A stretch of 5,397 nt of DNA, from NCBI GenBank assembly GCA_937910975.1, contig CALEMZ010000097.1, forward strand, positions 1 through 5,397, given 5' to 3'. The position numbers were made by a program, and so were the translations under genes. The number at the start of each line of letters is the position of its first letter. Position 1 is the first letter of the stretch. The notes under the pieces are model-generated. The model made no database searches and was not told where the DNA came from. It was given only the letters and a program-made list of their open reading frames with translations. Below are positions 1 to 5,397 of this stretch, in pieces. The DNA comes from an uncultured Pseudorhodobacter sp. (GTDB lineage: Bacteria > Pseudomonadota > Alphaproteobacteria > Rhodobacterales > Rhodobacteraceae).

Positions 1-1
1 G

Positions 2-652
2 CGCGAGTTGCAGCAGATGAAGGCGTGGAAAGAAGCCGCCCTTCAGCTGGAACAAAAGAACGCACGACTGATGGACCTGAACCAGGTGCGGCTGGACCCG
101 AAGCTGACGCATGTCACTGGCGTCGTGTTGGCGGATAGCGGTAGCCCGTTCCGGCAATCGGTGCTTTTGAACGTGGGCGCGCGCGACGGGCTGCGCGATG
201 GCTGGGCCACGATGGATGGTATCGGCCTAGTGGGCCGCATTTCGGGTGTAGGTGAACGCACGGCGCGGGTGATCCTTTTGACTGACAGCAACAGCCGCAT
301 TCCTGTTACCGCGCAGCCCTCCGGGCAGCGCGGGCTTTTGTCAGGCGACAACACCGCACGCCCCCCACTTGAATTTCTGGAAAAGCCCGATCTGGTACGC
401 CCCGGCGATCAGGTTGTGACTTCGGGTGACGGGGGGGTGTTCCCGGCGGGCCTGTTGGTGGGCTCCGTGGTGCAGGGAAATGACCGCCGCCTGCGCGTGA
501 TCCTTTCGGCAGATTATGAGCGCCTGGAGTTTCTGCGCGTGTTGCGCAGCCACGCATTGGAGCCAATCACCGATGCCGGCAGCCTTGTTGCCGTCCCCGC
601 AAGCTCGCCTCCTGTCGTGCAGACAGAGGCCCCGGCGGCTGTGGCACCATGA
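2..652 (+). CDS. mreC: Rod shape-determining protein MreC, 3' part (start lies outside the window)
   Basis: MreC is a bitopic inner-membrane protein whose periplasmic part scaffolds the elongasome and binds PBP2. The reading frame is open from base 2, and 216 residues are visible. The cytoplasmic tail, membrane helix and first part of the coiled coil are missing upstream. The visible part opens with a charged helical stretch (about residues 1-30, ending LMDLNQVRLD), which fits the end of the coiled coil. The beta-rich MreC core follows at about residues 36-185, with family hallmarks VLLNVGARDGLRDG, GIGLVGRI, ARVILLTDSNSRIPV and RPGDQVVTSGDGGVFPAGL. The last 25 or so residues are a Pro/Ala/Val-rich tail typical of a disordered end. 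The stop codon overlaps the mreD start (ATGA at 649-652), so the two are probably translationally coupled. A run of seven G at 431-437 lies in the SGDGG segment, and the frame is intact. The family call is secure; the true start cannot be seen. Confidence 0.95.
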   Translation, partial: RELQQMKAWKEAALQLEQKNARLMDLNQVRLDPKLTHVTGVVLADSGSPFRQSVLLNVGARDGLRDGWATMDGIGLVGRISGVGERTARVILLTDSNSRIPVTAQPSGQRGLLSGDNTARPPLEFLEKPDLVRPGDQVVTSGDGGVFPAGLLVGSVVQGNDRRLRVILSADYERLEFLRVLRSHALEPITDAGSLVAVPASSPPVVQTEAPAAVAP

Positions 653-1191
653 TGTTGGACGGGATACGCAACAGTGCCTGGATCTATCGCGCGGGCTTCA
701 TTGCCGTCGCACTGGCTCTTCTTTTCTTGCGGCTTTTGCCCCTTGGCAGCGTCGCGGGGGATTGGCCAGGCCCTGATCTGATGCTGTGTCTGATGCTGGC
801 ATGGGTCACACAACGCCCCGATCATTTGCCCGCCGCACTGATCGCCTTGGTCGTCTTGGCGGAAGACATGATCCTGATGCGCCCACCAGGCCTGTGGGCC
901 GCATTGGTGGTACTGGCGACCGAATTCCTGCGCGCGCGGTCCTCCCTGACGCGGGAATTGGGCTTTGCAGCGGAATGGATGTTGATTGCGGGGGTGATGG
1001 TGGCCTTGCTTGTGGCGTACCGGCTCGCCTTTGCCGTAGCCTTCATGACGCAGCCAGGCTTTGGTTTTGCTTTTGCACAGACGATCGGTTCGATACTAAT
1101 GTATCCTGTGATCGTGTGGTTGCTGCGAGTGACGTTCAACCTGCGCAAACTCTCAACCGGCGAAATCGATGCGAAGGGGAAACGGCTATGA
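649..1191 (+). CDS. mreD: Rod shape-determining protein MreD
   Basis: This is a small polytopic inner-membrane protein of the elongasome that pairs with MreC. It has 180 residues, slightly longer than the E. coli protein. Hydrophobic segments are visible at about residues 13-33, 42-53, 58-76, 81-95, 107-132 and 141-162, giving roughly five to six membrane passes. The family signature is the central stretch GPDLMLCLMLAWVTQRP followed by RPPGLWAALVVLATEFLR (about residues 41-95), which alphaproteobacterial MreD proteins share. The carboxyl end is short, basic and probably cytoplasmic. The chosen ATG at 649 overlaps the mreC stop by four bases; a second ATG directly after it at 652 is an equally possible start. 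No strong Shine-Dalgarno sequence is visible, only a GGCGG at 633-637, which points to translational coupling with mreC. MreD proteins diverge quickly, so the call rests on the signature, the topology and the position between mreC and mrdA. Confidence 0.93.
   Translation: MMLDGIRNSAWIYRAGFIAVALALLFLRLLPLGSVAGDWPGPDLMLCLMLAWVTQRPDHLPAALIALVVLAEDMILMRPPGLWAALVVLATEFLRARSSLTRELGFAAEWMLIAGVMVALLVAYRLAFAVAFMTQPGFGFAFAQTIGSILMYPVIVWLLRVTFNLRKLSTGEIDAKGKRL
1173..1180 (+). promoter_or_regulatory. Ribosome binding site that fixes the mrdA start
   Basis: GAAGGGGA lies 7 bases before the ATG at 1188 and is a good Shine-Dalgarno match. It sits inside the 3' end of mreD. It supports 1188 as the start rather than the longer open frame, which runs back to 786 entirely inside mreD. 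Confidence 0.7.
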
Positions 1192-3128
1192 GACGTTCAG
1201 CCCGAGATACCGAGGAAAGTGCCCGCAAGATCACGCGCCGCAGCCTGTTTCTGGGCGGCTCCATGGCGGCGGTCGTAGCAGTTCTGGGCGCGCGCATGCG
1301 GCATATGCAGGTGGATCAGGCCGATGAGTTTCGTCTGCTGGCCGAAGACAACCGCATATCAATCCGCCTTGTGCCCCCCGCACGCGGTTTAATCTATGAT
1401 CGCAATGGCAAAGTGATTGCGGGAAATGAACAAAATTACCGCGTTGTCATCAGCCGCGATGACGCGGGCAACGTGGAAGATGTGCTCAACCGGCTATCTG
1501 GCATTCTTCCGATTTCCGCCGAGGATTTTGACCGCGCGCTGAAAGAGGCGCGCCGCCGCAGCCCCTTGCCAATTCTCGTGGCGGATCGATTAAGCTGGGA
1601 TGACGTGTCAAAAGTAGCCATCAACACCCCGGCCCTGCCCGGTGTGTCACCCGAAGTGGGGCTGAGCCGGATCTATCCGCGCGACACCGACTTTGCTCAT
1701 GTCGTGGGCTATGTTGGTCCGGTTAGTGACAGCGATTTGGCCAAACAAGATGAACCTGACCCACTGTTGCAAACCCCGAAGTTCCAAATCGGCAAGATCG
1801 GGGTCGAGACGTGGATGGAAGGCGATTTGCGCGGTAAGGCAGGCAGTCGCCGGGTTGAGGTGAACGCTGCGGGCCGCGTGATGCGCGAACTTGGCCGGCA
1901 AGAAGGTGATGCGGGCGCTGATATCCGGCTGACAATCAACGCCGATGTGCAGAACTATGTGCAAGCGCGGCTGGGCGAGGAGGCCGCGGCAGCGGTTATC
2001 ATGGATGTATCCAACGGCGATATTCTGGCCATTGCCTCTGCGCCCTCTTTTGATCCGAACCTTTTTGTGCGCGGCATTTCCCACAAAGACTACAACGCAC
2101 TGACAGAGAATGATCACCGCCCGCTGGCAAATAAATCGGTGCAAGGGGCCTATCCGCCCGGCTCGACCTTCAAGATGGTCACAGCGCTTGCCGCCTTGGA
2201 GGCAGGCGAGATAAGCACATCCACCTCGGTGTTTTGTCCAGGTTACTATGAACTGGGCGGCAGGCGTTTTCATTGCTGGAAACGTCAGGGGCATGGCCAT
2301 GTGACCTTGGAACGCGCGCTAAGCGAAAGCTGCGATGTGTATTTCTATGAAATCGCGATGAAGGTCGGCATCGACAAGATCGCTGAGGTCGGCCGCAAAC
2401 TGGGCCTTGGCATGCGCCATGATATCCCCATGTCGGCGATCACCGAAGGGCTGATGCCAAACAAGGACTGGAAAGCGGAGCGGTACAAGAAAGACTGGAT
2501 GATCGGCGACACCGTCAACGCGTCTATCGGGCAAGGCTATGTCCTCACCTCGCCGCTGCAACTTGCGGTCATGACGGCGCGCATCGCTAGCGGAAAGGCC
2601 GTATCCCCACGGCTGATCTACAGCGTCGATGACAAGCCTTCTGCCGTCGATCCGGGTGAGGATCTGGGGCTGAACGCCCAACACCTCAAGGCCGTGCAAC
2701 AAGGCATGTATTCGGTGAGCAACAGCCAGCGCGGCACCGCCTACTCATCACGCATTGAAGACAAAGCTTTGAAAATGGCGGGTAAAACAGGCACAAGCCA
2801 AGTTCGCAACATTAGCGTTGCTGAGCGGGCGCGTGGCGTGATCGGCAACGCAGACCTGCCCTGGAACCGGCGCGACCATGCGTTGTTCGTGGCCTATGCC
2901 CCTTATGATAACCCGCGCTACGCGGTTTCGGTCGTGGTGGAACATGGCGGCAGCGGGTCTTCGGCGGCGGCCCCGATTGGCCGCGATATCTTGCTGCGCG
3001 CGATGAGCGATGGCATCCCGCCCAGCTCTGCCTACCCCGCATCGCAGCGCAACCGGATTGATACGATGCACCGCAAACTGGAATTGCGCGATGCCGATGG
3101 CAAATTGCCGGAAAGCTCCCGCGCATGA
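1188..3128 (+). CDS. mrdA: Penicillin-binding protein 2, elongasome transpeptidase
   Basis: PBP2 is the monofunctional class B DD-transpeptidase that crosslinks side-wall peptidoglycan in the periplasm and works with RodA. The protein has 646 residues, normal for the family. Order: a short basic cytoplasmic tail; one membrane anchor at about residues 20-38; the non-catalytic pedestal, with the family box PPARGLIYDRNGKVIAGN at 63-80 and GKIGVETWMEGDLRGKAG at 202-219; then the transpeptidase domain from about 250. All active-site motifs are present: SxxK as S326-T-F-K329 (nucleophile Ser326), SxD as S381-C-D383, and KTG at 533-535. ASIGQGYVLTSPLQLA (445-460) is another PBP2 marker. Cys350, Cys363, His369 and Cys382 align by spacing with the zinc ligands reported for Acinetobacter PBP2. 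Thr16-Arg17-Arg18 before the anchor resembles a twin-arginine motif. The start overlaps the mreD stop and the stop overlaps the rodA start, both by ATGA. There is no sign of damage. Confidence 0.97.
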   Translation: MRRSARDTEESARKITRRSLFLGGSMAAVVAVLGARMRHMQVDQADEFRLLAEDNRISIRLVPPARGLIYDRNGKVIAGNEQNYRVVISRDDAGNVEDVLNRLSGILPISAEDFDRALKEARRRSPLPILVADRLSWDDVSKVAINTPALPGVSPEVGLSRIYPRDTDFAHVVGYVGPVSDSDLAKQDEPDPLLQTPKFQIGKIGVETWMEGDLRGKAGSRRVEVNAAGRVMRELGRQEGDAGADIRLTINADVQNYVQARLGEEAAAAVIMDVSNGDILAIASAPSFDPNLFVRGISHKDYNALTENDHRPLANKSVQGAYPPGSTFKMVTALAALEAGEISTSTSVFCPGYYELGGRRFHCWKRQGHGHVTLERALSESCDVYFYEIAMKVGIDKIAEVGRKLGLGMRHDIPMSAITEGLMPNKDWKAERYKKDWMIGDTVNASIGQGYVLTSPLQLAVMTARIASGKAVSPRLIYSVDDKPSAVDPGEDLGLNAQHLKAVQQGMYSVSNSQRGTAYSSRIEDKALKMAGKTGTSQVRNISVAERARGVIGNADLPWNRRDHALFVAYAPYDNPRYAVSVVVEHGGSGSSAAAPIGRDILLRAMSDGIPPSSAYPASQRNRIDTMHRKLELRDADGKLPESSRA

Positions 3129-4264
3129 GTTTTCTCGAATACCACCACAAAACAGTCCCCACCGGTGCTGCCAAGGTGTTGCATGTCAACTGGGCGCTGG
3201 TCGTGCTTTTGGTGGCCATTGCCTCGGTCGGGTTCTTGATGCTTTATTCAGTTGCTGGCGGGCGGATGGAGGTTTGGGCAGAGCCCCAGATCAAACGCTT
3301 CTTGCTGGGCCTTGCGGTGATGTTCGTCGTGGCTTTCGTCCCGATTTGGTTTTGGCGCAACATGGCCGGGTTGGCCTATGGGCTCTCGATCCTGCTATTG
3401 CTCGGAGTAGAGTTTTTTGGCTCGGTGGGCATGGGCGCGCAGCGCTGGATCGAGATCGGGCCATTGCGGCTGCAACCTTCGGAATTGGCCAAGGTCACTT
3501 TGGTGATGATGCTGGCGGCATATTACGACTGGCTGGATATCCGCAAAACCTCGCGCCCAATTTGGGTGATGATCCCGGCAGCCCTGATCATGCTGCCAAC
3601 GGTGCTCGTTTTGGGCCAGCCCGACCTTGGCACAGCACTCTTGTTGATGACCGGCGGTGTTGTGGTGATGTTTTGTGCTGGCGTCAGCTGGTATTATTTC
3701 AGCGCAGTGGCAGCCCTTCTGGGCGGGGCCGTAACCGCAGTGTTCATTTCGCGCGGGACGGATTGGCAATTGCTCAAAGACTACCAATACCGCCGCATTG
3801 ATACATTTCTTGATCCCTCCAGCGACCCGCTTGGCGCAGGCTATCACATCTCGCAAGCCAAAATTGCGCTGGGTTCTGGCGGTTGGGCCGGGCGCGGTTT
3901 CATGCAAGGCACGCAAAGCCGGTTGAACTTTTTACCCGAAAAACACACCGATTTCATCTTTACAACACTGGCCGAAGAGTTCGGCTTCATCGGCGCATTT
4001 TCCCTGCTGGTACTTTACGCTCTCGTTCTGGCCTTCTGCATTTCCAGCGCAATTCAGAACAAAGACCGTTTTGCCAGCCTCTTGACGCTGGGTATTGCCG
4101 CCACCTTCTTTTTCTATTTTGCTGTCAATATGTTGATGGTCATGGGCCTTGCCCCGGTTGTTGGCGTACCCTTGCCGCTGGTTTCTTATGGTGGATCGGC
4201 AATGTTGGTGCTTCTGGCCGCATTCGGCCTAGTGCAAAGCGCACATATTCACCGCCCGCGATAA
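3125..4264 (+). CDS. rodA: SEDS peptidoglycan glycosyltransferase RodA
   Basis: RodA polymerises lipid II into glycan strands in the inner membrane as part of the rod complex with PBP2. It has 379 residues, a usual SEDS length. About ten membrane segments can be traced, starting at residues 22-42, 57-78 and 82-97 and ending at 345-375. A large periplasmic loop at about 209-280 carries the catalytic region. Family motifs are GAQRWIEIGPLRLQPSELAK at 104-123 (Trp108 matches the conserved Trp needed in Bacillus subtilis RodA), LGQPDLGTALLL at 163-174, LPEKHTDFIFTTLAEEFG at 270-287, and PLPLVSYGGS at 349-358. Asp276 in EKHTD is the counterpart of the essential SEDS aspartate. RodA is preferred over FtsW because mrdA is adjacent. 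The ATG at 3125 overlaps the mrdA stop, and a weak GGAAAG at 3110-3115 could serve as ribosome binding site. Translational coupling with mrdA fits the near-equal need for the two partner enzymes. Confidence 0.97.
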   Translation: MSFLEYHHKTVPTGAAKVLHVNWALVVLLVAIASVGFLMLYSVAGGRMEVWAEPQIKRFLLGLAVMFVVAFVPIWFWRNMAGLAYGLSILLLLGVEFFGSVGMGAQRWIEIGPLRLQPSELAKVTLVMMLAAYYDWLDIRKTSRPIWVMIPAALIMLPTVLVLGQPDLGTALLLMTGGVVVMFCAGVSWYYFSAVAALLGGAVTAVFISRGTDWQLLKDYQYRRIDTFLDPSSDPLGAGYHISQAKIALGSGGWAGRGFMQGTQSRLNFLPEKHTDFIFTTLAEEFGFIGAFSLLVLYALVLAFCISSAIQNKDRFASLLTLGIAATFFFYFAVNMLMVMGLAPVVGVPLPLVSYGGSAMLVLLAAFGLVQSAHIHRPR

Positions 4265-4335
4265 CCCGGCTTCATCTATGCAAAAGTACTTATACCAGCC
4301 CTGCGCCACAGCCCCCCCTCGTGAAAGGCTCCCCC
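4265..4335 (+). other. Gap between rodA and the reductase gene
   Basis: This 71-base spacer has no hairpin followed by a T run, so transcription from rodA probably continues into the next gene. Its first half is AT-richer than its surroundings and holds the 8-base palindrome AAGTACTT (4284-4291) and a TATACC (4291-4296). These could belong to a weak internal promoter, but no good -35 box sits at the right distance. The second half is C-rich, with seven C at 4312-4318. The downstream gene is therefore probably cotranscribed with the shape genes but translated independently. Confidence 0.45.
4324..4328 (+). promoter_or_regulatory. Ribosome binding site that fixes the reductase start
   Basis: AAAGG ends 7 bases before the ATG at 4336. 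The alternative in-frame GTG at 4321 would have only C-rich sequence in front of it, so the ATG is the better start. The resulting protein also begins directly with a beta strand (MLTLYF), as related reductases do. Confidence 0.6.
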
Positions 4336-5268
4336 ATGCTGACCCTCTATTTCGCCGCAGGACGCGCCCGTTGGCCCGCCTATGAAGCCCCCTTGCGAAA
4401 GGCATTGGCAGAGGCCGGTATTGCGGCAGAGGTATCGCCCGACTGCGCCGACCCTGCTGCGGTGGATTATATCATCTTCGCCCCAGGCGGCGAGATAGAA
4501 GACTTCTCTCCCTTCACACGCTGCAAGGCCGTGCTAAACCTTTGGGCCGGGGTCGAAAAAATCGTCGGAAATCCGACCCTGACACAGCCTTTGTGCCGAA
4601 TGGTGGACCCGGCGCTGACAGCGGGTATGGTGGAATGGGTGCTTGGCCACACATTGCGCCATCACCTCGGCATGGATCGCCACATCATCAACCCAACCCA
4701 TGAATGGGACCCAACAAGCCCCCCCATCGCCACTGAGCGCCCCGTGACGATTCTTGGCTTAGGCGCATTGGGCCAAGCCTGTGCCGGCGCTTTGCAGACC
4801 CTGGGCTTTCCGGTCACAGGCTGGGGCCGGACCCCAAAAGAAATCGCAGGCCTGCGCTGCTATCATGGCGCGTCAGGGCTGAAAACCGCCTTAACACAGG
4901 CGCAGATCGTCGTTCTGTTGCTGCCCAATACCCCCGAAACCCAAAATATCCTGAATGTAGAAAGCCTCGATTGGCTGGCCGATGGTGCGTTCGTGCTTAA
5001 CCCCGGCCGCGGCCATCTGATAGACGATGATGCCCTTCTGGCGGCCCTTGATGCAGGTAAGCTGGGGCACGCGACTTTGGATGTGTTCCGCACAGAACCT
5101 TTGCCGCAAGATCACCGTTTCTGGGCCCACCCACGCGTCACCGTCACCCCGCACATCGCTGCCGAAACCCGCCCCGTTAGTGCCTCGCGCGTTGTGGTGG
5201 AGAATATTCGCAGAGCACAAGCGGGAGAACCGCTGCTGCATCTGGTTGACCGCCTGCGCGGTTATTGA
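4336..5268 (+). CDS. ghrA: Glyoxylate/hydroxypyruvate reductase, GhrA type
   Basis: This is a cytoplasmic D-2-hydroxyacid dehydrogenase predicted to reduce glyoxylate to glycolate and hydroxypyruvate to D-glycerate. It has 310 residues, close to the 312 of E. coli GhrA, which it resembles along its length, down to the carboxyl end (VDRLRGY here, VDRARGY there). The nucleotide-binding fold begins at VTILGLGALGQACAG, with GxGxxG at residues 141-146. After the second strand comes GWGRTPK (162-168), with no acidic residue and with Arg165, which favours NADPH over NADH. The catalytic trio is Arg225 (NPGRGHLID), Glu254 (DVFRTEPLP) and His273 (TPHIAAETRP). LLLPNTPET at 194-202 is another family marker. 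The amino-terminal substrate domain includes LWAGVEKIV at 69-77. The gene follows rodA after 71 bases and is itself followed by a terminator, so it is probably the last gene of the operon. The exact physiological substrate is inferred from family membership; other 2-ketoacids are possible. Confidence 0.88.
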   Translation: MLTLYFAAGRARWPAYEAPLRKALAEAGIAAEVSPDCADPAAVDYIIFAPGGEIEDFSPFTRCKAVLNLWAGVEKIVGNPTLTQPLCRMVDPALTAGMVEWVLGHTLRHHLGMDRHIINPTHEWDPTSPPIATERPVTILGLGALGQACAGALQTLGFPVTGWGRTPKEIAGLRCYHGASGLKTALTQAQIVVLLLPNTPETQNILNVESLDWLADGAFVLNPGRGHLIDDDALLAALDAGKLGHATLDVFRTEPLPQDHRFWAHPRVTVTPHIAAETRPVSASRVVVENIRRAQAGEPLLHLVDRLRGY

Positions 5269-5296
5269 CTTTCCGCGATCCCAATAAATTTGGGGG

Positions 5297-5329
5297 CTGG
5301 TGTTGCAGTAAATGCCGCGCTAGTTTTTT
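5297..5329 (+). terminator. Rho-independent terminator at the end of the operon
   Basis: The stem pairs 5297-5307 (CTGGTGTTGCA) with 5313-5323 (TGCCGCGCTAG) around the 5-base loop GTAAA. It has ten pairs, three of them G-U, and one U-C mismatch (5304 with 5316). Six T follow at once (5324-5329). The G-U pairs become A-C mismatches on the other strand, so the hairpin works only for plus-strand RNA. It starts 28 bases after the reductase stop. Confidence 0.6.
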
Positions 5330-5343
5330 GACCAACTGGTAAG
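5328..5343 (+). promoter_or_regulatory. Possible operator and -35 element of a downstream gene
   Basis: ACCAACTGGT (5331-5340) is a palindrome broken only at its centre, with TT before and AA after. TTGACC at 5328-5333 matches five of six bases of a sigma-70 -35 box, but no convincing -10 box follows at 16-18 bases. The layout resembles operators of TetR- or GntR-type repressors; the regulator cannot be named from the site alone. Confidence 0.25.
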
Positions 5344-5390
5344 GGGTCGCCCAAGCCGAATGCAGAGGCCCGGGCCATCCGTGCCACGAC

Positions 5391-5397
5391 AGGGAGA
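5391..5397 (+). promoter_or_regulatory. Possible ribosome binding site of a gene beyond the window
   Basis: The window ends with AGGGAGA, a good Shine-Dalgarno-like sequence. A start codon would be expected within about 4-10 bases past the edge. This cannot be confirmed from the window. Confidence 0.3.

Larger units (their letters stand above)
5269..5397. other. Region after the reductase gene: terminator and probable leader of the next gene
   Basis: No confident gene lies in the last 129 bases. Reading left to right there is a short 5-base-pair inverted repeat (CCCAA 5280-5284, TTGGG 5290-5294), the intrinsic terminator, an operator-like palindrome, a 10-base palindrome GGCCCGGGCC (5367-5376), and a Shine-Dalgarno-like end. 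The simplest reading is the end of one transcript followed by the promoter and leader of a plus-strand gene starting just past the window. A competing reading, the tail of a minus-strand gene, is covered in the findings. Confidence 0.5.

Noticed and set aside
786..1187. 134-codon extension of the mrdA frame upstream of 1188
   Set aside because: It overlaps mreD fully, its composition is Arg/Asp/Gly-rich without PBP2 features, and the ATG at 1188 has a good ribosome binding site and gives a normal PBP2 amino end.
1647..2300. Open minus-strand frame of 217 codons antisense to mrdA
   Set aside because: It lies wholly inside the PBP2 catalytic region, which has all motifs intact, and its product (rich in His, Arg and Cys) resembles no family I know. 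It is a shadow of GC-rich coding sequence.
3010..3801. Plus-strand open frame of 263 codons across the mrdA-rodA junction
   Set aside because: It overlaps the end of mrdA and half of rodA in another frame; the product is low-complexity and matches nothing recognisable.
3395..3916. Minus-strand open frame of 173 codons antisense to rodA
   Set aside because: It is a shadow of rodA with no recognisable protein features.
3883..4335. 151-codon extension of the reductase frame into rodA
   Set aside because: It overlaps the conserved catalytic end of rodA and gives an unlikely peptide; the reductase family normally starts where the ATG at 4336 places it.
5280..5294. Short inverted repeat CCCAA/TTGGG as a terminator
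   Set aside because: It has only five pairs and no T run after it; the longer hairpin at 5297-5329 explains termination much better.

Overview
The window looks like chromosomal DNA from an alphaproteobacterium, most likely a Rhodobacteraceae/Roseobacter-type organism. This rests on the GC-rich coding sequence, the mreC-mreD-mrdA-rodA order, and the protein wording, such as a PBP2 amino end with TRRSLFLGG and a carboxyl half with CPGYYELGGRRFHCWK. The family-level assignment is recognition from memory and was not searched.

Layout, all on the plus strand: the 3' part of mreC (2-652), mreD (649-1191), mrdA encoding penicillin-binding protein 2 (1188-3128), rodA encoding the SEDS glycosyltransferase (3125-4264), a 71-base gap, then a GhrA-type glyoxylate/hydroxypyruvate reductase (4336-5268). 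The last 129 bases hold no confident gene. They contain a good strand-specific intrinsic terminator (5297-5329), a palindromic operator-like site merged into its T tract (about 5328-5343), and a Shine-Dalgarno-like AGGGAGA at the very end. Together these suggest that a new transcription unit starts just beyond the window.

The first four genes form the core of the rod (elongation) complex. MreC and MreD scaffold the complex in the inner membrane and periplasm, RodA polymerises lipid II into glycan strands, and PBP2 crosslinks them and activates RodA. All three junctions between these genes are 4-base ATGA overlaps, the signature of translationally coupled genes expressed together. The mreB gene would be expected upstream, outside the window. 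The reductase is a metabolic gene with its own ribosome binding site, but no terminator separates it from rodA, so it is probably the last gene of the same transcript.

I found no new multi-gene system, mobile element, CRISPR array or RNA gene. The region is an ordinary, intact housekeeping locus. The points most worth a second look are the predicted Cys-rich zinc site in PBP2, the twin-arginine-like amino end of PBP2, the attached GhrA-type gene, and the compact terminator/operator region at the right edge.
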